A program made the translations under genes and the position numbers. From CAWJMD01 sp963845675 (GTDB taxonomy: Bacteria > Actinomycetota > Actinomycetes > Actinomycetales > CAWJMD01): a stretch of 64,000 nt of DNA. This document shows positions 27,357 through 34,698 of this stretch, piece by piece; within the stretch, counting starts at the first letter, position 1; the number at the start of each line of letters is the position of its first letter. The notes under the pieces are model-generated. The model made no database searches. It was not told where the DNA came from and saw only the letters and a list, made by a program, of their open reading frames with translations. The DNA is taken from assembly GCA_963845675.1 (NCBI GenBank), contig CAWJSX010000001.1:1674001-1738000 (forward strand), given 5' to 3'.

Positions 27357-28793
27357 CTACCGGAGCCCCTGGAAGGCGTACGGGTTGCCGGCGAGCGCGC
27401 CCAGCAGGTACCACGACGTGGCACCGACGTGCTGCACCTGGAAGTACCCGAACCCGAAGCCGGTGTCGAGCAGGCTGGACGCGGCGACGAGACCGGACAG
27501 GTCCGGCAGCACGTTCCCTCCGATGCGCTGGCCCACCCCGAGCGTGCTCTGCACGGCCCGCATCTGCGCGAGCTGCTGCCGCGCCCGCTGGCGGTCGCTG
27601 CGTCCGCGACGGTCGGCCCACGCGCAGACGAGCTGCCCGGTTCCTTCCAGCCACACGCCGTCCGGGTGCACCTGGATGCCGTTGTACTGCGCCGTCGACG
27701 TCAGGCTGGCCGAGCTGAAGGTCACCCCGTCCACCGAGAAGCCCTGCGGGAGCTGGCTGGTGGGCGCACCCGCGACATCGCTCGTCCGCAGGTTCTCGTC
27801 GGCCCAGTTCAACGCCCTGGACGCGGACCGGTCGCGCAGCACGAGCCAGCCCCACGTCTGGGGGTCGAGCGGGATCGGGTCGGTGTTGATGGTCGTCCCG
27901 TCGTTGGTGCCCGTGTAGAAGAAGCCACCGTCCGCGTCGTACATGCGGCGGACGAACGCGAGGGCGTGGTCGCCCAGCTCGCTCCACTTCTTGTCGTGCG
28001 TCGCCTTGCGCAGCAGCTCGAAGAAGCCGACGACGTCGATGTTGTGCTCGGTGGAGCTGACGGTGACCTGTGCATCGCTGCCGTCGACGCCGAAGCGGTA
28101 GCCGCCCAGCGGCTGCTCGGAGTACGCGCGGTCGACGATCCACTCCGCGATCCGCAGGGCACCGTCGAGGAACCTCCGCTCGCGCGTGTGCGTGTAGAGC
28201 TGGACCAGGGCGATGCCTGGCCACGCCATGTCGCCGACCGCGGTGCCGAGGAAGCCGAACTGCGAGCCGATGTTCGCGCTCCCGTCGGCCCGCACGAAGC
28301 CGTCCGGCTGGGGGCTGCCGTCGTAGAAGACGTAGGGCCCCACGTTGTAGGCCTGCCGGAGCCGGCCGTCCGCGTACCCGGGGTCGTGGGACTGCGCGTA
28401 GAGGAACCCGTCCCCGAGGATCTCGGCGCGCTCACGCGAGTGCCGGGACCCCTCGAGCAGGTAGGCCGTGATGGCCAGGGCGTTGTCGTAGACGAACGCC
28501 GTGCTGAACAACCCGAGCTCGTCGGCGTAGCTCTGCGCGAGACGCACGCCCGGGTTCTTGTCCGGGTACCCGTCGGCCGCGGCGTCGAGGAACCTGTACG
28601 CCGCCCCCACCGACTCGCGGGCGGAGCCTGGCTGTCCACCGTGGCCGTCGCTGTCGCGGGCCCACGCCGGCGTGGCGGACCCGACGGTCCCCGCCGTGGC
28701 CGCCAGGGCCATGCCGGCGGTCAGCACTCCTCGCCGCGACAGCAGCCGCGACAGCTCGGACGACGGGACGGGGTCTTCTGGAAGACGGGTCAC
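27357..28793 (-). CDS. Tat-exported six-hairpin glycosidase-like protein
   Basis: A secreted protein of about 478 residues likely to be an (alpha/alpha)6-barrel carbohydrate-active enzyme. The GTG at 28793 is preferred because a GAGGAGG site lies just upstream and because it puts the twin-arginine motif SRRGVLTAGMALAATAG near residue 20; an upstream in-frame start at 28844 lacks a site. The mature part shows repeated helix pairs with aromatic patches (FSTAFVYDNALAITAYLLEG, VGDMAWPGIALVQLYTH, STEHNIDVVGFFELLRKATH, DPIPLDPQTWGWLVL). I cannot name the GH family. The divergent LacI gene and the operator-like sites between them indicate sugar-controlled expression. The frame is intact. Confidence 0.72.
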   Translation of the reverse strand: MTRLPEDPVPSSELSRLLSRRGVLTAGMALAATAGTVGSATPAWARDSDGHGGQPGSARESVGAAYRFLDAAADGYPDKNPGVRLAQSYADELGLFSTAFVYDNALAITAYLLEGSRHSRERAEILGDGFLYAQSHDPGYADGRLRQAYNVGPYVFYDGSPQPDGFVRADGSANIGSQFGFLGTAVGDMAWPGIALVQLYTHTRERRFLDGALRIAEWIVDRAYSEQPLGGYRFGVDGSDAQVTVSSTEHNIDVVGFFELLRKATHDKKWSELGDHALAFVRRMYDADGGFFYTGTNDGTTINTDPIPLDPQTWGWLVLRDRSASRALNWADENLRTSDVAGAPTSQLPQGFSVDGVTFSSASLTSTAQYNGIQVHPDGVWLEGTGQLVCAWADRRGRSDRQRARQQLAQMRAVQSTLGVGQRIGGNVLPDLSGLVAASSLLDTGFGFGYFQVQHVGATSWYLLGALAGNPYAFQGLR

Positions 28794-28862
28794 AACGGGC
28801 CTCCTCGACGATGGGGTGACCATGGCATCGTGCGTCAGCAGCACGCACCGGTCAAGGGTCCT

Positions 28863-28874
28863 GAGAACGCTCTC
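28863..28874. promoter_or_regulatory. LacI-type operator candidate
   Basis: GAGAACGCTCTC is a 10/12 palindrome with the central CG usual for LacI/GalR operators, in the divergent gap between the six-hairpin gene and the LacI gene. A second similar core, GAGCGCTC, lies at about 28921-28928, directly over the first codons of the LacI gene. Together they would allow control of both genes. Confidence 0.5.
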
Positions 28875-28916
28875 TCATGCTGGACACGCACGGGATGGAC
28901 CCGGTAGACAACCCTC

Positions 28917-29969
28917 ATGGAGCGCTCTCCCACCCAGCCGACCTCGTCGGGAGCACGTCGGGCACGCCCGGAGGTCCCGACCCTCGAGACGGTCGCCGCG
29001 GCAGCCGGGGTCTCACGCGCCACCGTGTCGCGGGTCGTCAACCACTCCCCGACCGTGTCGCCCCGGATCCGCGCCACGGTCGAGGAGGCCGTCTCGCGGC
29101 TCGGCTACGTACCCAACCGCGCCGCGCGCAGCCTGGTCACGCGGCGGACCGACTCGATCGCGGTGGTGATGCGCGAACCCGTCGAGTTCGGCTTCGCCGA
29201 CCCGTACCTGTCGAGCCTGGTGGTGGCCGCGAGCCAGTCCCTGGTCGGAACGGGCGTGCAGCTCGTCGTGATGATGGCGCAGGACGACGACACCCGCTCG
29301 AGCCTGCTGGAGTACGTACGCGCTGGGCACGTGGACGGGGTGATCCTGCTGTCCGCCCACGACGGCGACCCGCTGCCGTCCGAGCTGGCGCGGTCGGGGG
29401 TGCCCCTGGTCGTCGGCGGGCGCACGTCGCGTCGCCTGCCCGGCGTGCCCTTCGTGGACGCCGACAACGTCGGCGGTGGCGCCCTCGCCGCGCGACGCCT
29501 CCTCGACACCGGGCACCGACAGATCGGCATCGTGGCCGGACCCGCCGACATGCCTTCTGCCACGGACCGACTGACTGGCTTCCGCTCGACCCTGGCCTCG
29601 GCGGGTCAGGCTGCCGACCTCGTCGCCTACGGCGACTGGACCCGCGAGTCGGGCGAGCAGGCGATGCACGCTCTCCTGCAGCGCGATCCGGGCCTCGACG
29701 GCGTCTTCGTCGCCAGCGACCTGATGGCGATGGGTGCCTTGCAGGCTCTGCGCGCCGCCGGCCGACGCGTGCCCGACGACGTCGCCGTCGTGGGCTTCGA
29801 CGACATCGACATGGCGGCGCACACCGACCCGCCCCTGACGACGGTCCGGCAGGAGGCGGGCGAGTCCGCGCGCGTGATGGTCTCGACCCTGCTCGCCCTC
29901 GTCCGGGGAGAGGACGCGGCGGAACCGGTGACCCTGCCGACCCGCCTGGTGGTGCGCCGGTCGGGCTGA
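28917..29969 (+). CDS. LacI family transcriptional regulator
   Basis: A 350-residue sugar-responsive repressor. The N-terminal helix-turn-helix reads TLETVAAAAGVSRATVSRVV followed by the hinge helix YVPNRAARSL near residue 65. A periplasmic-binding-protein-like ligand domain follows, with DAPLSR-type features such as VDADNVGGGALAARRLLDTG HRQIGIV and PDDVAVVGFDDIDMAAHTDP PLTTV. It is divergent from the six-hairpin protein gene, which it most likely controls together with itself through the sites at 28863-28874 and ~28921. The frame is intact. It converges with DUF427 two bases apart. Confidence 0.92.
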   Translation: MERSPTQPTSSGARRARPEVPTLETVAAAAGVSRATVSRVVNHSPTVSPRIRATVEEAVSRLGYVPNRAARSLVTRRTDSIAVVMREPVEFGFADPYLSSLVVAASQSLVGTGVQLVVMMAQDDDTRSSLLEYVRAGHVDGVILLSAHDGDPLPSELARSGVPLVVGGRTSRRLPGVPFVDADNVGGGALAARRLLDTGHRQIGIVAGPADMPSATDRLTGFRSTLASAGQAADLVAYGDWTRESGEQAMHALLQRDPGLDGVFVASDLMAMGALQALRAAGRRVPDDVAVVGFDDIDMAAHTDPPLTTVRQEAGESARVMVSTLLALVRGEDAAEPVTLPTRLVVRRSG

Positions 29970-29970
29970 C

Positions 29971-30255
29971 TCAGGCCGAGACGGTCACGTCCTTCCAGAA
30001 CGCGACGTGGTCCTTGATCTCCTTCGCGGCGTCCTTCGGTTCCGGGTAGTACCAGGCGGCGTCCTCGCTGACGGTGCCGTCGTGCTCCAGCGTCAGGTAG
30101 GACGCGGTGCCCTTCCAGGGGCAGACGCTCGTCGTGTCCGACGGCCGGACGACGTCGTCACGCAGCGACCCGCGCGGGAAGTAGTGGTTCCCCTCGACGA
30201 CGACCGTGTCCTGCGACTCGGCGATCGTGAGGCCGTTCCAGGTGGCCTTGGCCAT
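29971..30255 (-). CDS. DUF427 domain protein
   Basis: A 94-residue protein that is nearly all one DUF427 domain: MAKATWNGLTIAESQDTVVV EGNHYFP, then VCPWKGTASYLTLEHDGTVS and AAWYYPEPKDAAKEIKDHVA FWKDV. The CPWKG, WYYPEP and FWKDV blocks are typical. The ATG at 30255 has a GGAGGAGA site upstream. It follows the SDR gene by 14 bases and so probably belongs to the aldehyde dehydrogenase-GMC-SDR transcript. Its function is not established. The frame is intact. Confidence 0.88.
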   Translation of the reverse strand: MAKATWNGLTIAESQDTVVVEGNHYFPRGSLRDDVVRPSDTTSVCPWKGTASYLTLEHDGTVSEDAAWYYPEPKDAAKEIKDHVAFWKDVTVSA

Positions 30256-30269
30256 CAGTGCTCTCCTCC

Positions 30270-31241
30270 TCAGGCGGACGCCTCGTCGAGGTCCGCGTAG
30301 GTGACGCCGGTGAGCTCCACCGACCTCTCCCACAACCAACCCGCGTCGGCGTCGTCGTATGCCTTCGGCTCGGCCAGGACCTTGGCCGCACCGCCCCGCG
30401 TCCCACCCCGGCCGGTCGGTCCGTAGTAGTCGCCCGACTCCGCCTCCGGGTCCGTCGCAGCACGAAGCAGCGGCCAGGAGCCGAGCGTCGCCGGGGCCGC
30501 CACCAGGCTCGTCAGCAGCGTCGACACCCTCCCGAGCAGCTTCGGCAGACCCATCGTCGGCCCGGCCGAGCCCATCAGGTTCGTCGCGGCCACCCCGGGG
30601 TGGGCTGCGAGCACGCGCACCGGCGCGCCATGGGCGCCGACCCGCCGCGCGAGCTCGCGCGTGAACAGCAGGTTGGCCAGCTTCGAGCGCGAGTAGGCCG
30701 GCCACCGGTGGTAGCTGCGCCGCCACATCAGGTCGTCACGATCGAGACGACCGCCCCGGTGGGCGAGGCTGCTGACCGTCACCACCCGGCTCTCCTGGAC
30801 CCCGGCGCCACCCACGCGCAGGAGCGGCCACAGGCGCCCCGTGAGTGCGAAGTGGCCCAGGTGGTTCGTGCCGAGCTGCAGCTCGAACCCGTCCGCCGTC
30901 TCGCGCCGCGGAGTGGCCATCACGCCGGCGTTGTTGACGAGCAGGTCGAGCCGGTCGTGGTCACCGGCGAGCTCGTCGGAGAACGACGCGACGCTGGCGA
31001 GGTCGGCCAGGTCCAGCTGCCGCGCCCGCACCCGGTCCCCGGCCGCAGGCACCTCACGCTGCACGCGGTCGAGCGCGTCACCGGCCCTGCGCGGGTCGCG
31101 GCAGGCCATCACGACGGCGGCGCCGGCGCGCGCGAGGGCCAGCGTCGTCTCCAGGCCCAGCCCCGAGTTCGCGCCGGTCACGACAGCGGTCCGGCCGCTG
31201 AGGTCGGGCATCCGGTCGGGTGTCCACACGTCCTCGCTCAC
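30270..31241 (-). CDS. SDR family NAD(P)-dependent oxidoreductase
   Basis: A classical-type short-chain dehydrogenase of about 323 residues, similar to the retinol/WW-domain oxidoreductase group. The cofactor motif TAVVTGANSGLGLETTLALA is near residue 18, then ACRDPRRAG, LDLLVNNAGVMATPRRETAD, SRVVTVSSLAHRGG and the catalytic YSRSKLAN. The GTG at 31241 overlaps the GMC oxidoreductase stop by four bases; an ATG at 31211 (MPDLSGRTAVV) is an alternative. Translation-coupled to the ChoD-like GMC gene, it may act on the same alcohol or sterol substrate. The substrate is unknown. The frame is intact. Confidence 0.88.
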   Translation of the reverse strand: MSEDVWTPDRMPDLSGRTAVVTGANSGLGLETTLALARAGAAVVMACRDPRRAGDALDRVQREVPAAGDRVRARQLDLADLASVASFSDELAGDHDRLDLLVNNAGVMATPRRETADGFELQLGTNHLGHFALTGRLWPLLRVGGAGVQESRVVTVSSLAHRGGRLDRDDLMWRRSYHRWPAYSRSKLANLLFTRELARRVGAHGAPVRVLAAHPGVAATNLMGSAGPTMGLPKLLGRVSTLLTSLVAAPATLGSWPLLRAATDPEAESGDYYGPTGRGGTRGGAAKVLAEPKAYDDADAGWLWERSVELTGVTYADLDEASA

Positions 31242-32983
31242 CCACCCATCCTGCGCCCCGCCGGCACGGCCGGCGACCGCGGCGGGACCGGGTCGACCCT
31301 CCGGTAGGGCGCCCCCTGCGCGGGCCGCGGGTCGCGCTGGTCGCGGCACGGCCAGAGCGAGAAGGCCCGCTCCGCCTGGGCGGTGATGGTCAGGGAGGGG
31401 TTGACGCCGAGGTTGGCCGAGATGGCCGAGCCGTCGACGACGCTGATCCCGGGGTGGCCGTGCAGCCGGTGGTAGGGGTCGATCACCCCGGTCGAGGAGT
31501 CGCTCGAGATCGGGCAGCCTCCGAGGAAGTGGGCCGTCATCGGCACGTCGAACAGGTCGCCGACCGAACCGCCGGCGAAGCCCCGCTGCCCCGTGCGTCC
31601 TCCCAACCGCCCCGCGATCGCGCGGATCGCCCTGTGGCCGGACGGAATCCACGACGGGTTCGGCTCGCCGTGCCCCTGCCGCGACGTCAGGCGCACGCCG
31701 CCACCCCACCGGCGGGGAAGCCCGGAGACGACGAGCGAGTTGTCGCGGGACTGCATGACCAGGCCGATGACGCTGCGCTCGCTCCAGCGGCGCACCGACG
31801 TGGCGGCGACCAGCTCCCGCGGGTGCCCGGCGGCCCTGGCCAGGAAGCGGAGCCACCGCGGAGACCGCCTGCCCCCGTCCACGAGCAGCGTGCCGAGCAG
31901 CCCCATCGCGTTGGAACCCCGTCCGAACCTGACGTTCTCGACGTGCGTGTCGTCCGACGCGTGGAAGGACGTGGTGATCGCCACCCCGCGCGACGTGTCC
32001 ACCATCGGGTCGACCTTCGGCACGAGCGCGCCGAGCAGGGCCTCCGAGTTGGTGCGCGTCAGGTGACCGAGGCGGGACGAGAGGCGTGGCAGGCGTCCCC
32101 GTCGTGCCAGGTCGTGCAGGAGGGACTGCGTCCCCCACGTGCCCGCGGCCAGCACGACGTGCCGCGCCGTCACGGTCTCCGGGCGGGCCCGCCGGCCACG
32201 GCCGCCGGTCCGCCGCGTGGTCACCGCGAAACCCGCTGCGTCGGTGTCGGTGTCGGTGTCGGTGTCGAGCGGGGCGACGTCGACGACGGTCCGCATCGGC
32301 TCGATCCGCACGCCGAGGCCCTCGGCCAGCGCGAGGTAGTTCTTGACGAGTGTGTTCTTGGCGCCGACCCTGCAACCGGTCATGCACGAGCCGCACTCCG
32401 TGCACGTGGTGCGTCGAGGTCCGGCGCCGCCGAAGTACGGGTCGTCGACGTCCCTCCCGGGTCCTGTCCCGAGCGTCTCGCCGAAGAGGACCCCCACGGG
32501 GGTGCGCCGGAACGTGTGACCCACGCCGAGGTCCTCGGCCGCCTCGCGCATCACCTGCTCGACCGGTCCGTCACACGGGTTGGTGACCACGCCGAGCATG
32601 CGGGACGCCTGCGCGTAGTGCGGTGCCAGCTCGTCCTGCCAGTCGGTGACGTGGCCCCACTGCGGGTCGGCGAAGAACGGGGCCGGTGGCACGTACAGGG
32701 TGTTCGCGTAGTTGAGCGAGCCGCCGCCCACCCCGGCGCCGGCCAGCACGACGACGTCCTGCAGGCGGTGGATGCGCTGGATGCCGTACAGGCCCAGAGC
32801 GGGTGCCCACAGGTAGCGGCGGAGGTCCCACGACGACCTGGGCAGGTCGGCGTCGGCGAACCGGCGTCCCGCCTCGTAGACGAGGACGTCGTACCCCTTC
32901 TCGGCGAGGCGGAGCGCGGCGACCGAGCCCCCGAACCCCGAGCCCACGACCACCACGTCGTGGTCGAAGGGCCCTGGGCTCAC
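31238..32983 (-). CDS. GMC family oxidoreductase, ChoD-like (putative cholesterol oxidase)
   Basis: An FAD-dependent alcohol oxidase/dehydrogenase of about 581 residues. The start GTG at 32983 overlaps the upstream aldehyde dehydrogenase stop (GTGA) and gives the FAD motif DVVVVGSGFGGSVAALRLAE near residue 10. Next comes VVLAGAGVGGGSLNYANTLY, then a cysteine-rich block CTECGSCMTGCRVGAKNTL near residue 195, and the C-terminal AHFLGGCPISSD and SAISANLGVNPSLTITAQAE of the GMC active-site region. From memory it closely matches mycobacterial ChoD, which lies next to guaB3 there as well. True cholesterol oxidase activity of ChoD proteins is debated. The frame is intact. Confidence 0.9.
   Translation of the reverse strand: MSPGPFDHDVVVVGSGFGGSVAALRLAEKGYDVLVYEAGRRFADADLPRSSWDLRRYLWAPALGLYGIQRIHRLQDVVVLAGAGVGGGSLNYANTLYVPPAPFFADPQWGHVTDWQDELAPHYAQASRMLGVVTNPCDGPVEQVMREAAEDLGVGHTFRRTPVGVLFGETLGTGPGRDVDDPYFGGAGPRRTTCTECGSCMTGCRVGAKNTLVKNYLALAEGLGVRIEPMRTVVDVAPLDTDTDTDTDAAGFAVTTRRTGGRGRRARPETVTARHVVLAAGTWGTQSLLHDLARRGRLPRLSSRLGHLTRTNSEALLGALVPKVDPMVDTSRGVAITTSFHASDDTHVENVRFGRGSNAMGLLGTLLVDGGRRSPRWLRFLARAAGHPRELVAATSVRRWSERSVIGLVMQSRDNSLVVSGLPRRWGGGVRLTSRQGHGEPNPSWIPSGHRAIRAIAGRLGGRTGQRGFAGGSVGDLFDVPMTAHFLGGCPISSDSSTGVIDPYHRLHGHPGISVVDGSAISANLGVNPSLTITAQAERAFSLWPCRDQRDPRPAQGAPYRRVDPVPPRSPAVPAGRRMGG
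32241..32267 (+). repeat. hexanucleotide repeat (TCGGTG)4 inside the GMC gene
   Basis: Four tandem TCGGTG units plus a partial fifth encode alternating Asp-Thr (DTDTDTDTD) in a surface loop of the GMC oxidoreductase. Units are six bases, so slippage would keep the frame. Confidence 0.85.
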
Positions 32984-34578
32984 GGCACCCTCAGCGTCTT
33001 CATGGCACGCAGCGCCGCGGTGAAGCCGCGCGTCCACGTGGCCGCCGGCTGGTCGAACATGCGCCCGAGGCCGATGCCGCGGTGCGTGCCGCGCTGCACC
33101 GAGACCGTCTGGGCCTCAGTGAAACGGAGGATCCCCTCGCTGCCGTGCCGACGTCCCAGGCCCGACGCCTTCATGCCGCCCATCGGCGCCCCCATGGCCG
33201 CCCACGTGGCCAGGTATCCCTCGTTCACGTTGACCGTCCCGGCCTCGATGCGCCGGGCGAGCGCGCGTCCTCGTACGGTGTCGCCGGTCCAGACCGCGGC
33301 GTTGAGGCCGTACTCGGTGGAGTTGGCGAACGCCACCGCCTCGTCGTCGGACGTCACGACGGTCACCGTCACCACCGGGCCGAACGTCTCCTCGGCGTGG
33401 CAGTCGGCGGTCTGCGGCACGTCGGCCAGCACGGTCGGCTCGTAGAAGAGCGGCCCCACGTCCGGACGGGGGCGGCCGCCGGCGAGTACGCGGGCTCCCT
33501 TGGCCACGGCGTCGTCGACGTGGCGCGTCACCCTCTCCAGCTGGTCGGCGGAGACCAGCGACCCCACGTCATGGCCGTAGTCGAGCCCCGACCCGAGCCG
33601 GAGGGCCCGCACGCGGCGCAGGAAGGCGTCCATGAACTCGTCGTGGACGTCGGCGTGCACCACCAGACGCTCGATGGCCACACAGAGCTGGCCGGCGCTG
33701 GCCACGACCGAGCGCACGGCGCACTCTGCGGCCAGGTCCACCGCGGCGTCGTCCGCCACGTAGAAGGTGTTCTTGCCACCCAGCTCGAGCGAGCATCCGA
33801 CCAGTCGCGAAGCCGCCTGTGCCGCAACGGTTCTACCAGTGGCCGTCGAGCCCGTGAAGCAGACGTGGTCGACGTGGTCGATCACCGCCGGGCCGATCTC
33901 TGGGCCCGGCCCGGTCACGACCTGGACCACACCCTCCGGCAGCCCCGCCTGCTGGAGCAGGTCGACCGCCCACAGGGCCGTGAGCACGGTCTTCTCGTCC
34001 GGCTTGAGCACGACCGCGTTGCCCGCCACCAGAGCCGGGAGCAGGTCGGAGACCGCGAGGGTCAACGGGTAGTTCCAGGGGGAGATCACGCCGACGACCC
34101 CGGCCGGCCGGCGCTCCTCGGTGGTGGCGAAGAGGAAGGGCACGAGACTGCCGCGGCGCTGGTCGGCCAGGTACCGGGCACCCCTGCGTCCGTAGTGCCG
34201 GCAGACCAGGGCGACCTCGGCGACCTCCTCGTAGGCGTGGCTGCGGGCCTTGCCGCTCTCCAGCTGGATCAGGTCGAGGACGGCGGACTGGCGGTCGAGC
34301 ACGAGGTCGTGCAGCCTCAGCAGCACCGCGCACCGCTCCTGCACGGAACGACCCGCCCACCGCCGCTGCGCCGCCCGGGCCTCGGACACGGCCAGCACCA
34401 CGTCGTCCGGCGTCGACTGCGGCACCTCGGCCAGGAGGCCCCCGAACGGGCTCCGGAGGGTGCGTCGTGGCGCGTTCGGTGCCGCCACGAGGCGCCCGAG
34501 GAGACGCTCGACGGTGACGGCGTCCAGACGGGGGTCCAGAGGGTCCGCGGCGGGCCGGCGAGCAGCGTCCGTGGTCAT
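32980..34578 (-). CDS. aldehyde dehydrogenase family protein (succinic semialdehyde dehydrogenase-like)
   Basis: An NAD(P)-dependent aldehyde dehydrogenase of about 532 residues. It has VISPWNYPLTLAVSDLLPAL for the cofactor fold, FTGSTATGRTVAAQAA, the general-base glutamate in SLELGGKNTFYVADDA near residue 260, and the catalytic cysteine in SAGQLCVAIERLVVH near residue 294. EETFGPVV lies in the C-terminal part. It is close to the GabD2/SSADH2 group. The ATG at 34578 (MTTDAARRPAADP) is taken as the start. A 31-bp hairpin lies upstream. Its stop overlaps the GMC gene, so oxidation of an alcohol by GMC and then of the aldehyde here is plausible. The frame is intact. Confidence 0.9.
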   Translation of the reverse strand: MTTDAARRPAADPLDPRLDAVTVERLLGRLVAAPNAPRRTLRSPFGGLLAEVPQSTPDDVVLAVSEARAAQRRWAGRSVQERCAVLLRLHDLVLDRQSAVLDLIQLESGKARSHAYEEVAEVALVCRHYGRRGARYLADQRRGSLVPFLFATTEERRPAGVVGVISPWNYPLTLAVSDLLPALVAGNAVVLKPDEKTVLTALWAVDLLQQAGLPEGVVQVVTGPGPEIGPAVIDHVDHVCFTGSTATGRTVAAQAASRLVGCSLELGGKNTFYVADDAAVDLAAECAVRSVVASAGQLCVAIERLVVHADVHDEFMDAFLRRVRALRLGSGLDYGHDVGSLVSADQLERVTRHVDDAVAKGARVLAGGRPRPDVGPLFYEPTVLADVPQTADCHAEETFGPVVTVTVVTSDDEAVAFANSTEYGLNAAVWTGDTVRGRALARRIEAGTVNVNEGYLATWAAMGAPMGGMKASGLGRRHGSEGILRFTEAQTVSVQRGTHRGIGLGRMFDQPAATWTRGFTAALRAMKTLRVP

Positions 34579-34611
34579 TACCCAACAGTAGGACAGCCCC
34601 ACCCCACGGAA

Positions 34612-34675
34612 CGCAGATCGGCCACGTTCTGCGGTCCCAGGGGTCCCTGGGACCGCAGGACGTGGCCGATCTGCG
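34612..34675. repeat. 31-bp near-perfect hairpin between glpD and the aldehyde dehydrogenase
   Basis: Bases 34612-34642 pair with 34645-34675 over 31 positions with a single G-T type mismatch and a 2-base centre. The arms begin CGCAGATCGGCCACG and end CGTGGCCGATCTGCG. There is no T-run. It lies after the glpD stop on the minus strand, so it may act as a factor-dependent terminator or RNA stabiliser. Confidence 0.85.
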
Positions 34676-34698
34676 GAGACGGGAGTGGGCCGCGCGGG

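Noticed and set aside
32241..32267. Hexamer repeat as a phase-variable switch
   Set aside because: Units are multiples of three and lie inside a coding loop, so gain or loss would not change the frame.
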